Source: JAAFJT01 sp043772905 (GTDB taxonomy: Bacteria > Bacteroidota > Bacteroidia > Chitinophagales > Saprospiraceae). From it: a stretch of 64,000 nucleotides of DNA. The translations under genes and the position numbers were made by a program. This document shows, piece after piece, positions 53,266 to 60,919 of this stretch (position 1 is the stretch's first letter; each line of letters begins with the position of its first letter). The stretch spans positions 12,716 through 76,715 of the forward strand of contig JAYVFS010000243.1 of NCBI GenBank assembly GCA_043772905.1, written 5' to 3'. The notes under the pieces were generated by a model. The model did not search any database. It was not told the origin of the DNA and saw only the letters and a program-made list of their open reading frames with translations.

Positions 53266-54855
53266 TTAATGCAAAAAGTGGCGTACACCCGTCATAACCA
53301 TCGCCACACCATTGGCATTGCAATAGTCAATCGAGTCTTGGTCTTTCACTGAACCACCTGGCTGAATGACTGCCGTGATACCCGCTTTTTCCGCAATCTC
53401 AACGCAATCGGGGAAAGGGAAAAACGCTTCCGAAGCCATCGCCGCACCTTGGACATCAAAACCCAAATGTTCGGCTTTTGCTAAGGCATGTTGCAAGGCA
53501 TCTACACGGCTCGTTTGTCCACAACCCATTGTGATTAATTGACGATTTTTAACAATTGCTATACCATTGGATTTCAAATGTTTAACGCAGATATTGGCGT
53601 ACAATAAGTCTTCAATTTCCTGTTCTGTTGGACGTTTTGACGTAACAAATGTCAAGTCTTTCGCTGTCTCTGTTCTCAAATCAGCATCTTGTTGAATAAC
53701 GCCGTTCAAAAGGCTTTTGAAAACCTTTTCGCCTTGATAGAAGTCCTTGATTTTCAACAAAATACGTTGTTTCTTACCCCTCAGTATAGCGAGCGCATCG
53801 GGCGCAAAATCGGGTGCAATCAACACTTCGTAGAATAATTTATTGATTTCATTCGCCGTCGCTGCATCAACCGTCGAATTACAAATCAAAATGCCGCCAA
53901 ATGCTGAAATCGGGTCAGAAGCCAAAGCCGCCGTCCATGCTTCAAGTATCGTGTTTTTAGTCGCAACACCGCAAGCGTTTGTATGTTTCAAAATGGCAAA
54001 AGTCGGTTTGTCATCCTTAAATTCACGCATCAAACGAACCGCCGCATCTACGTCCACTAAGTTATTGTAACTCAATGCTTTACCATTCAATGTTTCAAAT
54101 AAATCTGTCAAATTGCCAAAGAAAACAGCCGATTGATGCGGGTTTTCACCATAACGCAAAGGCGAGTTGTGTTGAATTGAGTGTTTGAAAAGGCTGTTTG
54201 AAGTCAAAGATTCAGGTTTCAAAGAGCCTTCGCTGATGAAATCAGGCATACTTTCCGCAGCATTTTGTTGTTCTAAAAACCACTTGAAAATAGCCGTATC
54301 GTAGTGACTTGACACATTAAACGCTTTCATTGCAAAATGACGACGTTCATCAAGTTTTGTAAAACCATTTTTTTCTTGCAACAATTGTAGGAAAAAAGCA
54401 TAGTCATCTTTGCTTGGAATGACGACCACATCTTGGAAATTTTTGGCTGCCGCACGAATTAACGAAATGCCACCAATGTCAACTTTTTCAATAATATCCT
54501 CCGCATTTGTCGTTTTTTGAAGCGTTTCTTCAAACGGATAAAGGTCAACAATAACGAGGTCAATTTCTGGAATATCAAATTTTTCAAGCTGTGCCGCATG
54601 ATTCGCTTCACGACGTGCCAAAATGCCACCAAATACTTTTGGGTGCAACGTTTTAACCCGTCCATCAAGGATTGACGGATATGTCGTCAAGTCTTCAACA
54701 GCTTCGCAAGCCACACCAAGACTTTCGATAAACGCCTGTGTGCCGCCTGTTGAGTAAATTTTAACCTTCAAACGGGCAAGTTCTTTGATGATTTCATCGA
54801 GACCATCTTTATAAAAAACGGAAATCAGCGCGGACTTAATTTTCTTTTTATACAT
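53266..54855 (-). CDS. purH: Bifunctional AICAR transformylase/IMP cyclohydrolase
   Basis: PurH catalyses the last two steps of de novo IMP synthesis. The 529 residues match the family. The N-terminal IMP cyclohydrolase (MGS-like) domain has IYSTGGTQAFIESLG and DGRVKTLHPKVFGGILARR. The C-terminal transformylase domain has the catalytic KHTNACGVA stretch and ends with IDYCNANGVAMVMTGVRHF. It stands alone with a promoter element at 54952-54959 and a terminator. The repeated word at 53777-53785 encodes Leu-Arg-Gly in a variable part of the transformylase domain. Confidence 0.96.
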   Translation of the reverse strand: MYKKKIKSALISVFYKDGLDEIIKELARLKVKIYSTGGTQAFIESLGVACEAVEDLTTYPSILDGRVKTLHPKVFGGILARREANHAAQLEKFDIPEIDLVIVDLYPFEETLQKTTNAEDIIEKVDIGGISLIRAAAKNFQDVVVIPSKDDYAFFLQLLQEKNGFTKLDERRHFAMKAFNVSSHYDTAIFKWFLEQQNAAESMPDFISEGSLKPESLTSNSLFKHSIQHNSPLRYGENPHQSAVFFGNLTDLFETLNGKALSYNNLVDVDAAVRLMREFKDDKPTFAILKHTNACGVATKNTILEAWTAALASDPISAFGGILICNSTVDAATANEINKLFYEVLIAPDFAPDALAILRGKKQRILLKIKDFYQGEKVFKSLLNGVIQQDADLRTETAKDLTFVTSKRPTEQEIEDLLYANICVKHLKSNGIAIVKNRQLITMGCGQTSRVDALQHALAKAEHLGFDVQGAAMASEAFFPFPDCVEIAEKAGITAVIQPGGSVKDQDSIDYCNANGVAMVMTGVRHFLH

Positions 54856-54951
54856 GAATCAGAAAAGTGTATGATTTTATAAATGTTTGATTATCAATTT
54901 TTTGTCTAAAAAAAAGGGCGGTCGTATTAAGGGGGGTGCTTTTTGCAGGCG

Positions 54952-54959
54952 CAAAGGTA
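54952..54959 (-). promoter_or_regulatory. -7 promoter element of purH
   Basis: TACCTTTG on the minus strand matches TA-N2-TTTG, about 100 bases before the purH ATG. Confidence 0.5.
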
Positions 54960-54967
54960 TAAAATTT

Positions 54968-54988
54968 GTAACGCCAACTTACAGTTGG
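54968..54988 (+). repeat. 21-base repeat, copy 1 (inverted)
   Basis: GTAACGCCAACTTACAGTTGG. It is inverted with respect to copies 2 and 3. Copies 1 and 2 form an imperfect 21-bp hairpin with a 25-base loop that would follow the ORF6N gene. Confidence 0.75.
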
Positions 54989-55013
54989 TCAGGAAATTGT
55001 TGCGTTGTGTGCG

Positions 55014-55034
55014 CCAACTGGAAGTTAGCGTTAC
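55014..55034 (-). repeat. 21-base repeat, copy 2, at the end of the ORF6N gene
   Basis: Read on the minus strand it is GTAACGCTAACTTCCAGTTGG, and its second to fourth bases are the TAA stop of the ORF6N gene. It is in the same orientation as copy 3. Confidence 0.75.
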
Positions 55035-55555
55035 TTAAACCCAATGCGGACACGAGGTCTCTCTTCTTTTTCAGCCGACAGTTGGTTAAAGGCTTCAAAC
55101 AAGGTTTCAATAGCTGTTCCATGTTCTTCTAATTTTGCTTCAAAAGACTGTAGTTTGTCTGCCAACTCTTTGCTATTCGAAATCCATTGGCGCATTTTGA
55201 CAAATATCCGCATAATAGCAATATTGACATTTATCGCTTTTGCGTTGTTGATAACACTTGAAAGCATTGCTACACCTTGTTCTGTAAAAACCATCGGTGC
55301 ATAGCGCAAACCCATTTTGTCTGCATTGGAGGTCACAATCTGTGACCTCCAATTGTTAAACTCCTCTTCTGAAAGTTCAAACATGAAGTCCAATGGGAAT
55401 CGGTCAATGTTTCGTCGAACCGCTTGTTTTAAAACTTTGGTAGGTATGCCATAAAGACGTGCAATATCGCGGTCTAATATGACCTTTTCATTTCTAATCT
55501 TATAAATAGTTGTTGCTAAATAGTCCTCGGAAAGGATAAGTTCTGTCATCGTCAT
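55031..55555 (-). CDS. ORF6N-domain DNA-binding-like protein
   Basis: A roughly 174-residue protein with an N-terminal ORF6N domain (TIYKIRNEKVILDRDIARLYGIPTKVLKQAVRRN, then FPLDFMFELSEEEF and RYAPMVFTEQGVAMLSSVI) and a C-terminal coiled coil. ORF6N/KilA-N-type domains are known from phages and mobile DNA, and stand-alone copies are common in Bacteroidota; the role is not established. I use the ATG at 55553-55555 (MTMTELILSEDYL) rather than the upstream one at 55582. The gene has its own promoter at 55623-55630 and lies between direct copies of a 21-base repeat. Confidence 0.85.
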   Translation of the reverse strand: MTMTELILSEDYLATTIYKIRNEKVILDRDIARLYGIPTKVLKQAVRRNIDRFPLDFMFELSEEEFNNWRSQIVTSNADKMGLRYAPMVFTEQGVAMLSSVINNAKAINVNIAIMRIFVKMRQWISNSKELADKLQSFEAKLEEHGTAIETLFEAFNQLSAEKEERPRVRIGFK

Positions 55556-55622
55556 TTTGTTTTTTATAAACGATAAAAGCAATGTTTACATACTATTAGG
55601 TCTCTTCCGCATTTTAAGGAAC

Positions 55623-55630
55623 CAAAAGTA
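55623..55630 (-). promoter_or_regulatory. -7 promoter element of the ORF6N gene
   Basis: TACTTTTG on the minus strand, 68 bases before the chosen ATG and inside the interval bounded by repeat copies 2 and 3. Confidence 0.55.
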
Positions 55631-55729
55631 AGGAGCAGGTTTTAACTTTACAAGCCTTTTTACTTGTTTTTAAAACATTTATTTTATAAAAATAAATAAA
55701 TTGTTTTATAAAAAATTGCATTATCCGCA

Positions 55730-55750
55730 CCAACTGCAAGTTGGCGTTAC
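55730..55750 (-). repeat. 21-base repeat, copy 3, at the end of the methyltransferase gene
   Basis: Read on the minus strand it is GTAACGCCAACTTGCAGTTGG, two bases different from copy 2. Its second to fourth bases are the TAA stop of the methyltransferase gene, the same register as in copy 2. Confidence 0.75.
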
Positions 55751-56589
55751 TGCAAAATAAGCACATCTTGAAAATCCTGAACATCACTTTCCCGCTTGCC
55801 CAAACGCCAAAAACCGTCTATTTTTTTCGCAATCGTCAAACCGCTATCGGCAATGATGCCTTCTAAAAAATCAGCGTCAAATGCCACATTTGCCGCTTTT
55901 ACTTTATCATCCATCAAGGCATAATGACCGTAATCGTAGGGGAAATGAAAGTCCATTTTTGTTTTCAAAATAGCTCTTGTCGTTTTATCTAAAATAAAAA
56001 AAGTTGCTACACACGTACCGCCTTTAACCATAACACGTTGAATTTCAAACAAATACCGTTCTACTTCTTCAGGCAACATGTGTGTAAAAACAGATGTTAA
56101 AATAACAAAATCGAAGGAATTGTCTGGATATGGAAAGGTAAATTGTGCAGCGTTTTGACCATCATTTCTGTACAAATCATTTTCTAAGGGAACGTATTGA
56201 AATTGAAAATTGGGGTGCTGCGACGTTATGTTTTTAGTACACCAATCCACACCTAATTTTATAGCATCAAAACCATTATAAGTACCCCCCTCAGTATTTT
56301 TTACAAAAAAAGTCAATCCACGAGCGATACGTCCGATACCACTTCCAACGTCCAAAACCCGATGTGTTGGCTGTAAATCTGCTTGTTCAACAAAAAATTG
56401 TCGCCACCAATTCCCCGCTTTTACGAAGTTCCCCGAACCTGTGTATATCAAACCGCGTGGCGGTGTCATAGGTAGCCGTTTGCCCATTAAGGATTCCCAA
56501 AAGTCAATAGGGAAGTAAGCCAAACGCCTTGCGAGGAAGCGATACTGAGGGGGTAGTGCGTAATAGGTTTTTCTTAAAAAGGAGAGCAT
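55747..56589 (-). CDS. SAM-dependent methyltransferase
   Basis: A 280-residue class I methyltransferase with motif I in HRVLDVGSGIGRIARGL (about residues 79-90), an acidic residue after strand 2 in TYNGFDAIKLGVDW, and FDFVILTSVFTHMLPEEV as motif II. The N-terminal 40 residues are basic and aromatic (YYALPPQYRFLARRLAYFP). The substrate is unknown; it is not close to the other methyltransferases of the window. Copies of the repeated word: 56544 (Pro-Gln-Tyr, near the N-terminus) and 56287 (NTEGGT). Confidence 0.85.
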   Translation of the reverse strand: MLSFLRKTYYALPPQYRFLARRLAYFPIDFWESLMGKRLPMTPPRGLIYTGSGNFVKAGNWWRQFFVEQADLQPTHRVLDVGSGIGRIARGLTFFVKNTEGGTYNGFDAIKLGVDWCTKNITSQHPNFQFQYVPLENDLYRNDGQNAAQFTFPYPDNSFDFVILTSVFTHMLPEEVERYLFEIQRVMVKGGTCVATFFILDKTTRAILKTKMDFHFPYDYGHYALMDDKVKAANVAFDADFLEGIIADSGLTIAKKIDGFWRLGKRESDVQDFQDVLILQ

Positions 56590-56669
56590 GGATTGTTTTT
56601 TTGCGGCAAAGGTCTATGTTTCACGTTGATTTTTTATCTAAAATACTGAGGGGTCTATTTTTTTTGTTT

Positions 56670-56677
56670 TACATTTG
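56670..56677 (+). promoter_or_regulatory. -7 promoter element of polA
   Basis: TACATTTG matches TA-N2-TTTG, 19 bases before the polA ATG. A copy of the repeated word (56645-56653) ends 16 bases upstream of it. Confidence 0.6.
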
Positions 56678-56696
56678 TCAAAAATTGTTTTAAAAT

Positions 56697-59528
56697 ATGA
56701 AAAAATTGTTTCTTCTCGACGGTCATGCCCTTGTATATCGGGCGCATTATGCTTTTATCACACGTCCTTTGATGAACTCAAAAGGGTGGAATGTGTCTTG
56801 TATTTCAGGTTTTACACGCGTTTTGTTGGATGTAATGAAGCGCGAACAGCCGACACACTTGGCAGTTTCGTTTGATTTGTCAGGTCCGACTTTTCGGCAC
56901 GAAATGTTTGAAAATTATAAAGCGAATAGAGATAAACAACCCGAAGATATTTCCTTTGGGCTGCCGTGGATTATGAAAATACTGAGGGGTATGAATATCC
57001 CGATTGTCACTGCCGAAGGTTTTGAAGCCGATGATGTGATTGGCACATTGTCAAAACAGGCTGAACGTGAAGGCTATAAAGTCTATATGATGACTCCCGA
57101 CAAGGACTACGGGCAGTTAGTATCTGAAAATATATTTATGTATAAACCTGCCAAAAACGGCAATGAAGCCGAAGTGTGGGGTGTCAAAGAAGTGTGCGAA
57201 AATTGGGGTATTGAACGCCCTGAACAAGTCATTGACATACTCGGTATGCAAGGCGATGCCGTGGATAACATTCCTGGATTGCCCGGTATTGGACCAAAAA
57301 CGGCAGCGATTTTATTGGCAAAATACGGCTCGTTAGAAGAAGTCATTGCTCATGTAGACGAATTAAAAGGTAAGCAACAAGACACTATTAAAAACTTTGC
57401 AGAACAAGGGCTTTTGTCTAAAAAATTGGCTGCCATTGATTTAAACGTGCCGATTACTTTTAATGCAAGTGATTATAAGTTAACGGATTACAACAAAGAG
57501 GAATTAGGTGAAGTGTTTAAAGAGTTAGAATTCAAAACCATCGCTCGTGAAATTTTAGGCGCAGAAGACCATTCTATCGTTGAAGAAAAAAAGATAATTA
57601 CGTCTGCGGCAAGTAAAATTGGTGTGCAATCTGACCTATTTGGTGCAATAACAGGCGGTGACCAACCTGCCGAAAACACCTTGACATTACAAGATGTGAG
57701 CTTTGCGGAAAGCCATATTGGCAACACTGAACACACCTATCATTTGATTGATACGCTTGAAAAACGGGCAGAATTGCTTCAGAAACTGATGAATGCGACG
57801 GTTGTTGCCTACGATTCTGAAACGACAAGTATTGATGCGAATGAAGCTGAATTGGTCGGCATGTCGTTTGCGGTCAAGGCACATGAGGCATATTATGTGC
57901 CTTTTCCAGCCGACCAAAAGGCGGCACAGGCGATGGTTGAGGAATTCAGACCGTTTTTTGAAAGCGCAAGTGTGAATAAGGTTGGACAAAATTTAAAATA
58001 TGATTTGATTGTTTTGAAATGGTATAATGTCGAAGTGGCGGGTGTCTATTTTGATACAATGCTCGCGCATTACCTCATAGAACCCGATTTGCGGCACAAT
58101 ATGAATTATATGTCTGCAACGATTTTGAAATACGAACCTGTTTCGATTGAAACGCTGATTGGCAAAGGTAAAAACCAATTGTCTATGCGGGATATTAAGG
58201 TCGAAAAAGTGAAAGAATATGCTTCCGAAGATGCAGATATTACCTTCCAATTATATGAAAAATTGAAAGAAAATCTGTCAAATACTGAGGGGGTGCAAAC
58301 ATTGTTTGAAACCATCGAAATGCCGCTTGTTGACGTTTTAACAACCTTGGAATACAACGGCGTGCGGGTTGATGCCGACTATTTAAATAAATTTTCTGTT
58401 GAATTGGAATTGAAAATCAATGACTTAGAAAATAAAGTATATGAACTTGCGGGTGCACGTTTTAATATTGGCTCGCCTAAACAAGTAGGTAATATCCTTT
58501 TTGATGTCTTGAAAATTCCTTATCGGTGGAAAAAATCGAGTAAGTCAGGGCAGTATGTAACTGACGAAGATACGCTTTCTGAATTGGCTTTTAACTATCC
58601 GATTTGTCAAACGATTTTGGACTATCGGGGCTTGGCAAAACTGAAATCCACTTATGTTGATGCGTTGCCAAAAATGATAAATCCAAAGACAGGACGTATT
58701 CATTCGTCGTTCAATCAAGCATTGGCAGCGACAGGGCGTTTGGCTTCTAACAATCCAAATTTACAAAATATTCCTATAAAAACAGAAGATGGACGGCGTG
58801 TGCGCATGGCTTTTATACCAAGAGATAGCGACCACGTTTTGTTATCTGCCGATTATAGTCAAATTGAATTGCGTTTGATTGCTGAAATTGCCAACGAAAC
58901 AGCGATGCTTGAAGCCTTTCAACAAGGTTTAGACATTCATACTGCAACGGCTGCGAAGGTCTATAACGTACCTATTGATGAAGTGACGAGCGAACAAAGG
59001 CGTGCGGCTAAAACCGTCAATTTCTCAATTCTCTACGGTGCGGGTGCGACGAATTTGTCGAATCAATTGGGCATTCCACGTTCAGAAGCGAAGACGATTA
59101 TTGAGTCGTATTTTACACAATATCATGGTCTGAAAAAGTACATGGAAACGGTTGTCGAAGACGCTCAAAAAACGGGATACGTGACCACACTGATGGGTCG
59201 CAAACGTTATTTGCGCGATATTAACAGCCGAAATTCATTGGCGCGTTCCAATTCTGAACGGGTTGCCGTCAATACACCGATACAAGGTTCGGCAGCCGAT
59301 TTGATAAAAATAGCGATGGTTAATATTCATAAAGAATTGATAGTCAAAAAATTAGAAACCAAAATGATTTTGCAAGTGCATGATGAATTGGTTTTTGATG
59401 TACCTAAATCAGAACTCGAAACGGTGAAACCGATTATTGAACGCTGTATGAAAACGGCTATGCCGAATTTGACTGTGCCGATTGAGGTGGGGATGGGTGT
59501 TGGCGATAATTGGTTGGAGGCGCATTAG
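56697..59528 (+). CDS. polA: DNA polymerase I
   Basis: A 943-residue three-domain enzyme for primer removal, gap filling and repair. The N-terminal 5'-3' exonuclease begins LFLLDGHALVYRAHYAF and has the helix-hairpin-helix VDNIPGLPGIGPKTAA. The 3'-5' exonuclease domain (about 345-540) keeps the acidic VVAYDSETTSI and the later YASEDADIT, so proofreading is probably active. The polymerase domain carries LLSADYSQIELRLIAEIA (motif A), RRAAKTVNFSILYGAGA (motif B) and LQVHDELVFDV (motif C). Copies of the repeated word: 56981 (KILRGM) and 58284 (NTEGVQ, in the linker before the polymerase domain). Confidence 0.97.
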   Translation: MKKLFLLDGHALVYRAHYAFITRPLMNSKGWNVSCISGFTRVLLDVMKREQPTHLAVSFDLSGPTFRHEMFENYKANRDKQPEDISFGLPWIMKILRGMNIPIVTAEGFEADDVIGTLSKQAEREGYKVYMMTPDKDYGQLVSENIFMYKPAKNGNEAEVWGVKEVCENWGIERPEQVIDILGMQGDAVDNIPGLPGIGPKTAAILLAKYGSLEEVIAHVDELKGKQQDTIKNFAEQGLLSKKLAAIDLNVPITFNASDYKLTDYNKEELGEVFKELEFKTIAREILGAEDHSIVEEKKIITSAASKIGVQSDLFGAITGGDQPAENTLTLQDVSFAESHIGNTEHTYHLIDTLEKRAELLQKLMNATVVAYDSETTSIDANEAELVGMSFAVKAHEAYYVPFPADQKAAQAMVEEFRPFFESASVNKVGQNLKYDLIVLKWYNVEVAGVYFDTMLAHYLIEPDLRHNMNYMSATILKYEPVSIETLIGKGKNQLSMRDIKVEKVKEYASEDADITFQLYEKLKENLSNTEGVQTLFETIEMPLVDVLTTLEYNGVRVDADYLNKFSVELELKINDLENKVYELAGARFNIGSPKQVGNILFDVLKIPYRWKKSSKSGQYVTDEDTLSELAFNYPICQTILDYRGLAKLKSTYVDALPKMINPKTGRIHSSFNQALAATGRLASNNPNLQNIPIKTEDGRRVRMAFIPRDSDHVLLSADYSQIELRLIAEIANETAMLEAFQQGLDIHTATAAKVYNVPIDEVTSEQRRAAKTVNFSILYGAGATNLSNQLGIPRSEAKTIIESYFTQYHGLKKYMETVVEDAQKTGYVTTLMGRKRYLRDINSRNSLARSNSERVAVNTPIQGSAADLIKIAMVNIHKELIVKKLETKMILQVHDELVFDVPKSELETVKPIIERCMKTAMPNLTVPIEVGMGVGDNWLEAH

Positions 59529-59544
59529 TATGGTTGGTTATTCG

Positions 59545-59588
59545 TTATTGGTTGATTCGTTATTCGGAAGTAACGAATCAACCAATAA
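59545..59588 (+). terminator. Perfect 18-bp hairpin after polA
   Basis: Arms 59545-59562 and 59571-59588 pair perfectly around TTCGGAAG. The loop and the TTATTCGG word recall the hairpin at 43148. It has no long T tract, so the terminator role is probable, not certain. Confidence 0.55.
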
Positions 59589-59621
59589 TTAAATTTGTAG
59601 CAAAAAAATATACATTTAGGA

Positions 59622-60002
59622 ATGAATCTCAAAAAAAAGCAATCATGGGAGGATGTAATCCATGTTTCCATGCGGATTGGGATTTTTATATCAGTGATAA
59701 CGCTTGGTATGATTCGCCTTTTTGATATCAAAAGTATCATCGTTATTAAAACTGGGCTTATTGTCTTTCTTCTCGGAGTTATACCCTCATGCGTATGGAT
59801 GGTGTTCGGTACAATTTATAGGTGGAAAACATTCAAAAAGGCTTATAAACGTTTAGATTTAGAAAGATATTTAGGTGGTATTGGGAGTATTATTTATGTC
59901 GTTTTGGGCATTACAATTAGCTTAGTCATGATTTACTTAGTTATTCATATTATTACCAACGATTTGGGACAATTGGATAAAGCATTTTCTAGTCAGAGAT
60001 AA
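59622..60002 (+). CDS. Small integral membrane protein of unknown function, 126 residues
   Basis: Three hydrophobic segments (about residues 16-34, 40-65 and 85-110) with a basic, aromatic loop in between (YRWKTFKKAYKRLDLERYL). No family is recognised. It stands between the polA hairpin and the convergent pdxH gene. Confidence 0.6.
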   Translation: MNLKKKQSWEDVIHVSMRIGIFISVITLGMIRLFDIKSIIVIKTGLIVFLLGVIPSCVWMVFGTIYRWKTFKKAYKRLDLERYLGGIGSIIYVVLGITISLVMIYLVIHIITNDLGQLDKAFSSQR

Positions 60003-60032
60003 TACGAATAACTAAGTCCATCAATAACAAAA

Positions 60033-60683
60033 TCACGGTGCCAATCGCTCAATTTTCCAAGCATTATTCTCAAAAACATAACAAATACGGTCGTGCAAAC
60101 GGCTTGAACGTCCTTGCCAAAACTCTATCATTGTTGGCTTTAAAACATAGCCGCCCCAATGTGCAGGACGTGGAATCTCAACTTCAAGCCCCCCCTCAGT
60201 ATCAAACTGCTTTTTATATAATTTTTCATTCTCTACTATAACAGAACGATTTTCAATGACTTGGCTTTGTGGTGAAACCCAAGCGCCAATCCGACTCCCG
60301 ACAGGACGGCTTTGAAAATAAGCATCAGAAGTCGCGGCGTCAACCTTTTCAATCGTGCCTTCAATGCGAATTTGACGCTGCAATTCCAACCAACAAAAAC
60401 AAAGGGCCGCATGAGGATTGGCTGCCATTTCTTCTCCTTTCTTAGAATTGTAATTGGTATAAAACACAAAACCTTGATTTCCAATGCCTTTTAAAAGCAC
60501 TATGCGCGCCGAAGGTTTGCCATCAGGCGTTGCCGTTGCCAAAGTCATGGCATTGGGTTCGAGGATTTCAGAATTAACAGCTTCGTGAAACCATTTTTTG
60601 AATTGTTCAATTGGGTCATTCGCTACATCTGTGATGTCGAGTGATTTATGGCTGTAATCTTGGCGAAGGTCTGCGATTTTCAT
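60033..60683 (-). CDS. pdxH: Pyridoxamine 5'-phosphate oxidase
   Basis: FMN enzyme that makes pyridoxal 5'-phosphate from the pyridoxine or pyridoxamine phosphate. The 216 residues match the family. The FMN site includes PSARIVLLKGIGNQGFVFYT and NYNSKKGEEM. QSRPVGSRIGAWVSPQSQVI and the C-terminal EFWQGRSSRLHDRICY are diagnostic. It has its own promoter element at 60713-60720. The repeated word at 60192-60200 encodes DTEGG in the variable loop between the core and the C-terminal motif. Confidence 0.95.
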   Translation of the reverse strand: MKIADLRQDYSHKSLDITDVANDPIEQFKKWFHEAVNSEILEPNAMTLATATPDGKPSARIVLLKGIGNQGFVFYTNYNSKKGEEMAANPHAALCFCWLELQRQIRIEGTIEKVDAATSDAYFQSRPVGSRIGAWVSPQSQVIENRSVIVENEKLYKKQFDTEGGLEVEIPRPAHWGGYVLKPTMIEFWQGRSSRLHDRICYVFENNAWKIERLAP

Positions 60684-60712
60684 ATTTGATGGATTTTATT
60701 TTAAAAACGGTG

Positions 60713-60720
60713 CAAAACTA
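60713..60720 (-). promoter_or_regulatory. -7 promoter element of pdxH
   Basis: TAGTTTTG on the minus strand matches TA-N2-TTTG, 30 bases before the pdxH ATG. Confidence 0.55.
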
Positions 60721-60796
60721 AAACAAACCACAAAGGCAATTAGATGATTTTGCGCATTGTTTTTCAAAAAAATCTGTTTTTTCGATGATGAAACCC

Positions 60797-60804
60797 TAAT
60801 TTTG
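60797..60804 (+). promoter_or_regulatory. -7 promoter element of asnS
   Basis: TAATTTTG matches TA-N2-TTTG; the asnS leader would be about 110 bases and contains a perfect hairpin at 60849-60881. Confidence 0.5.
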
Positions 60805-60848
60805 CGCCTTCAAAAACAAAGGGCATCTTTTTAACGTAAAATCTGCTC

Positions 60849-60881
60849 AATCTTAGGAAGATTTAAAATCTTCCTAAGATT
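60849..60881 (+). repeat. Perfect 15-bp hairpin in the asnS leader
   Basis: AATCTTAGGAAGATT and its complement are separated by TAA. It has no T tract after it. It may be a member of the palindrome family or a leader structure that affects asnS; no T-box features are visible. Confidence 0.6.
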
Positions 60882-60919
60882 TGTACTACATCAATAGAAT
60901 CCATATAAATCAGTGATTT

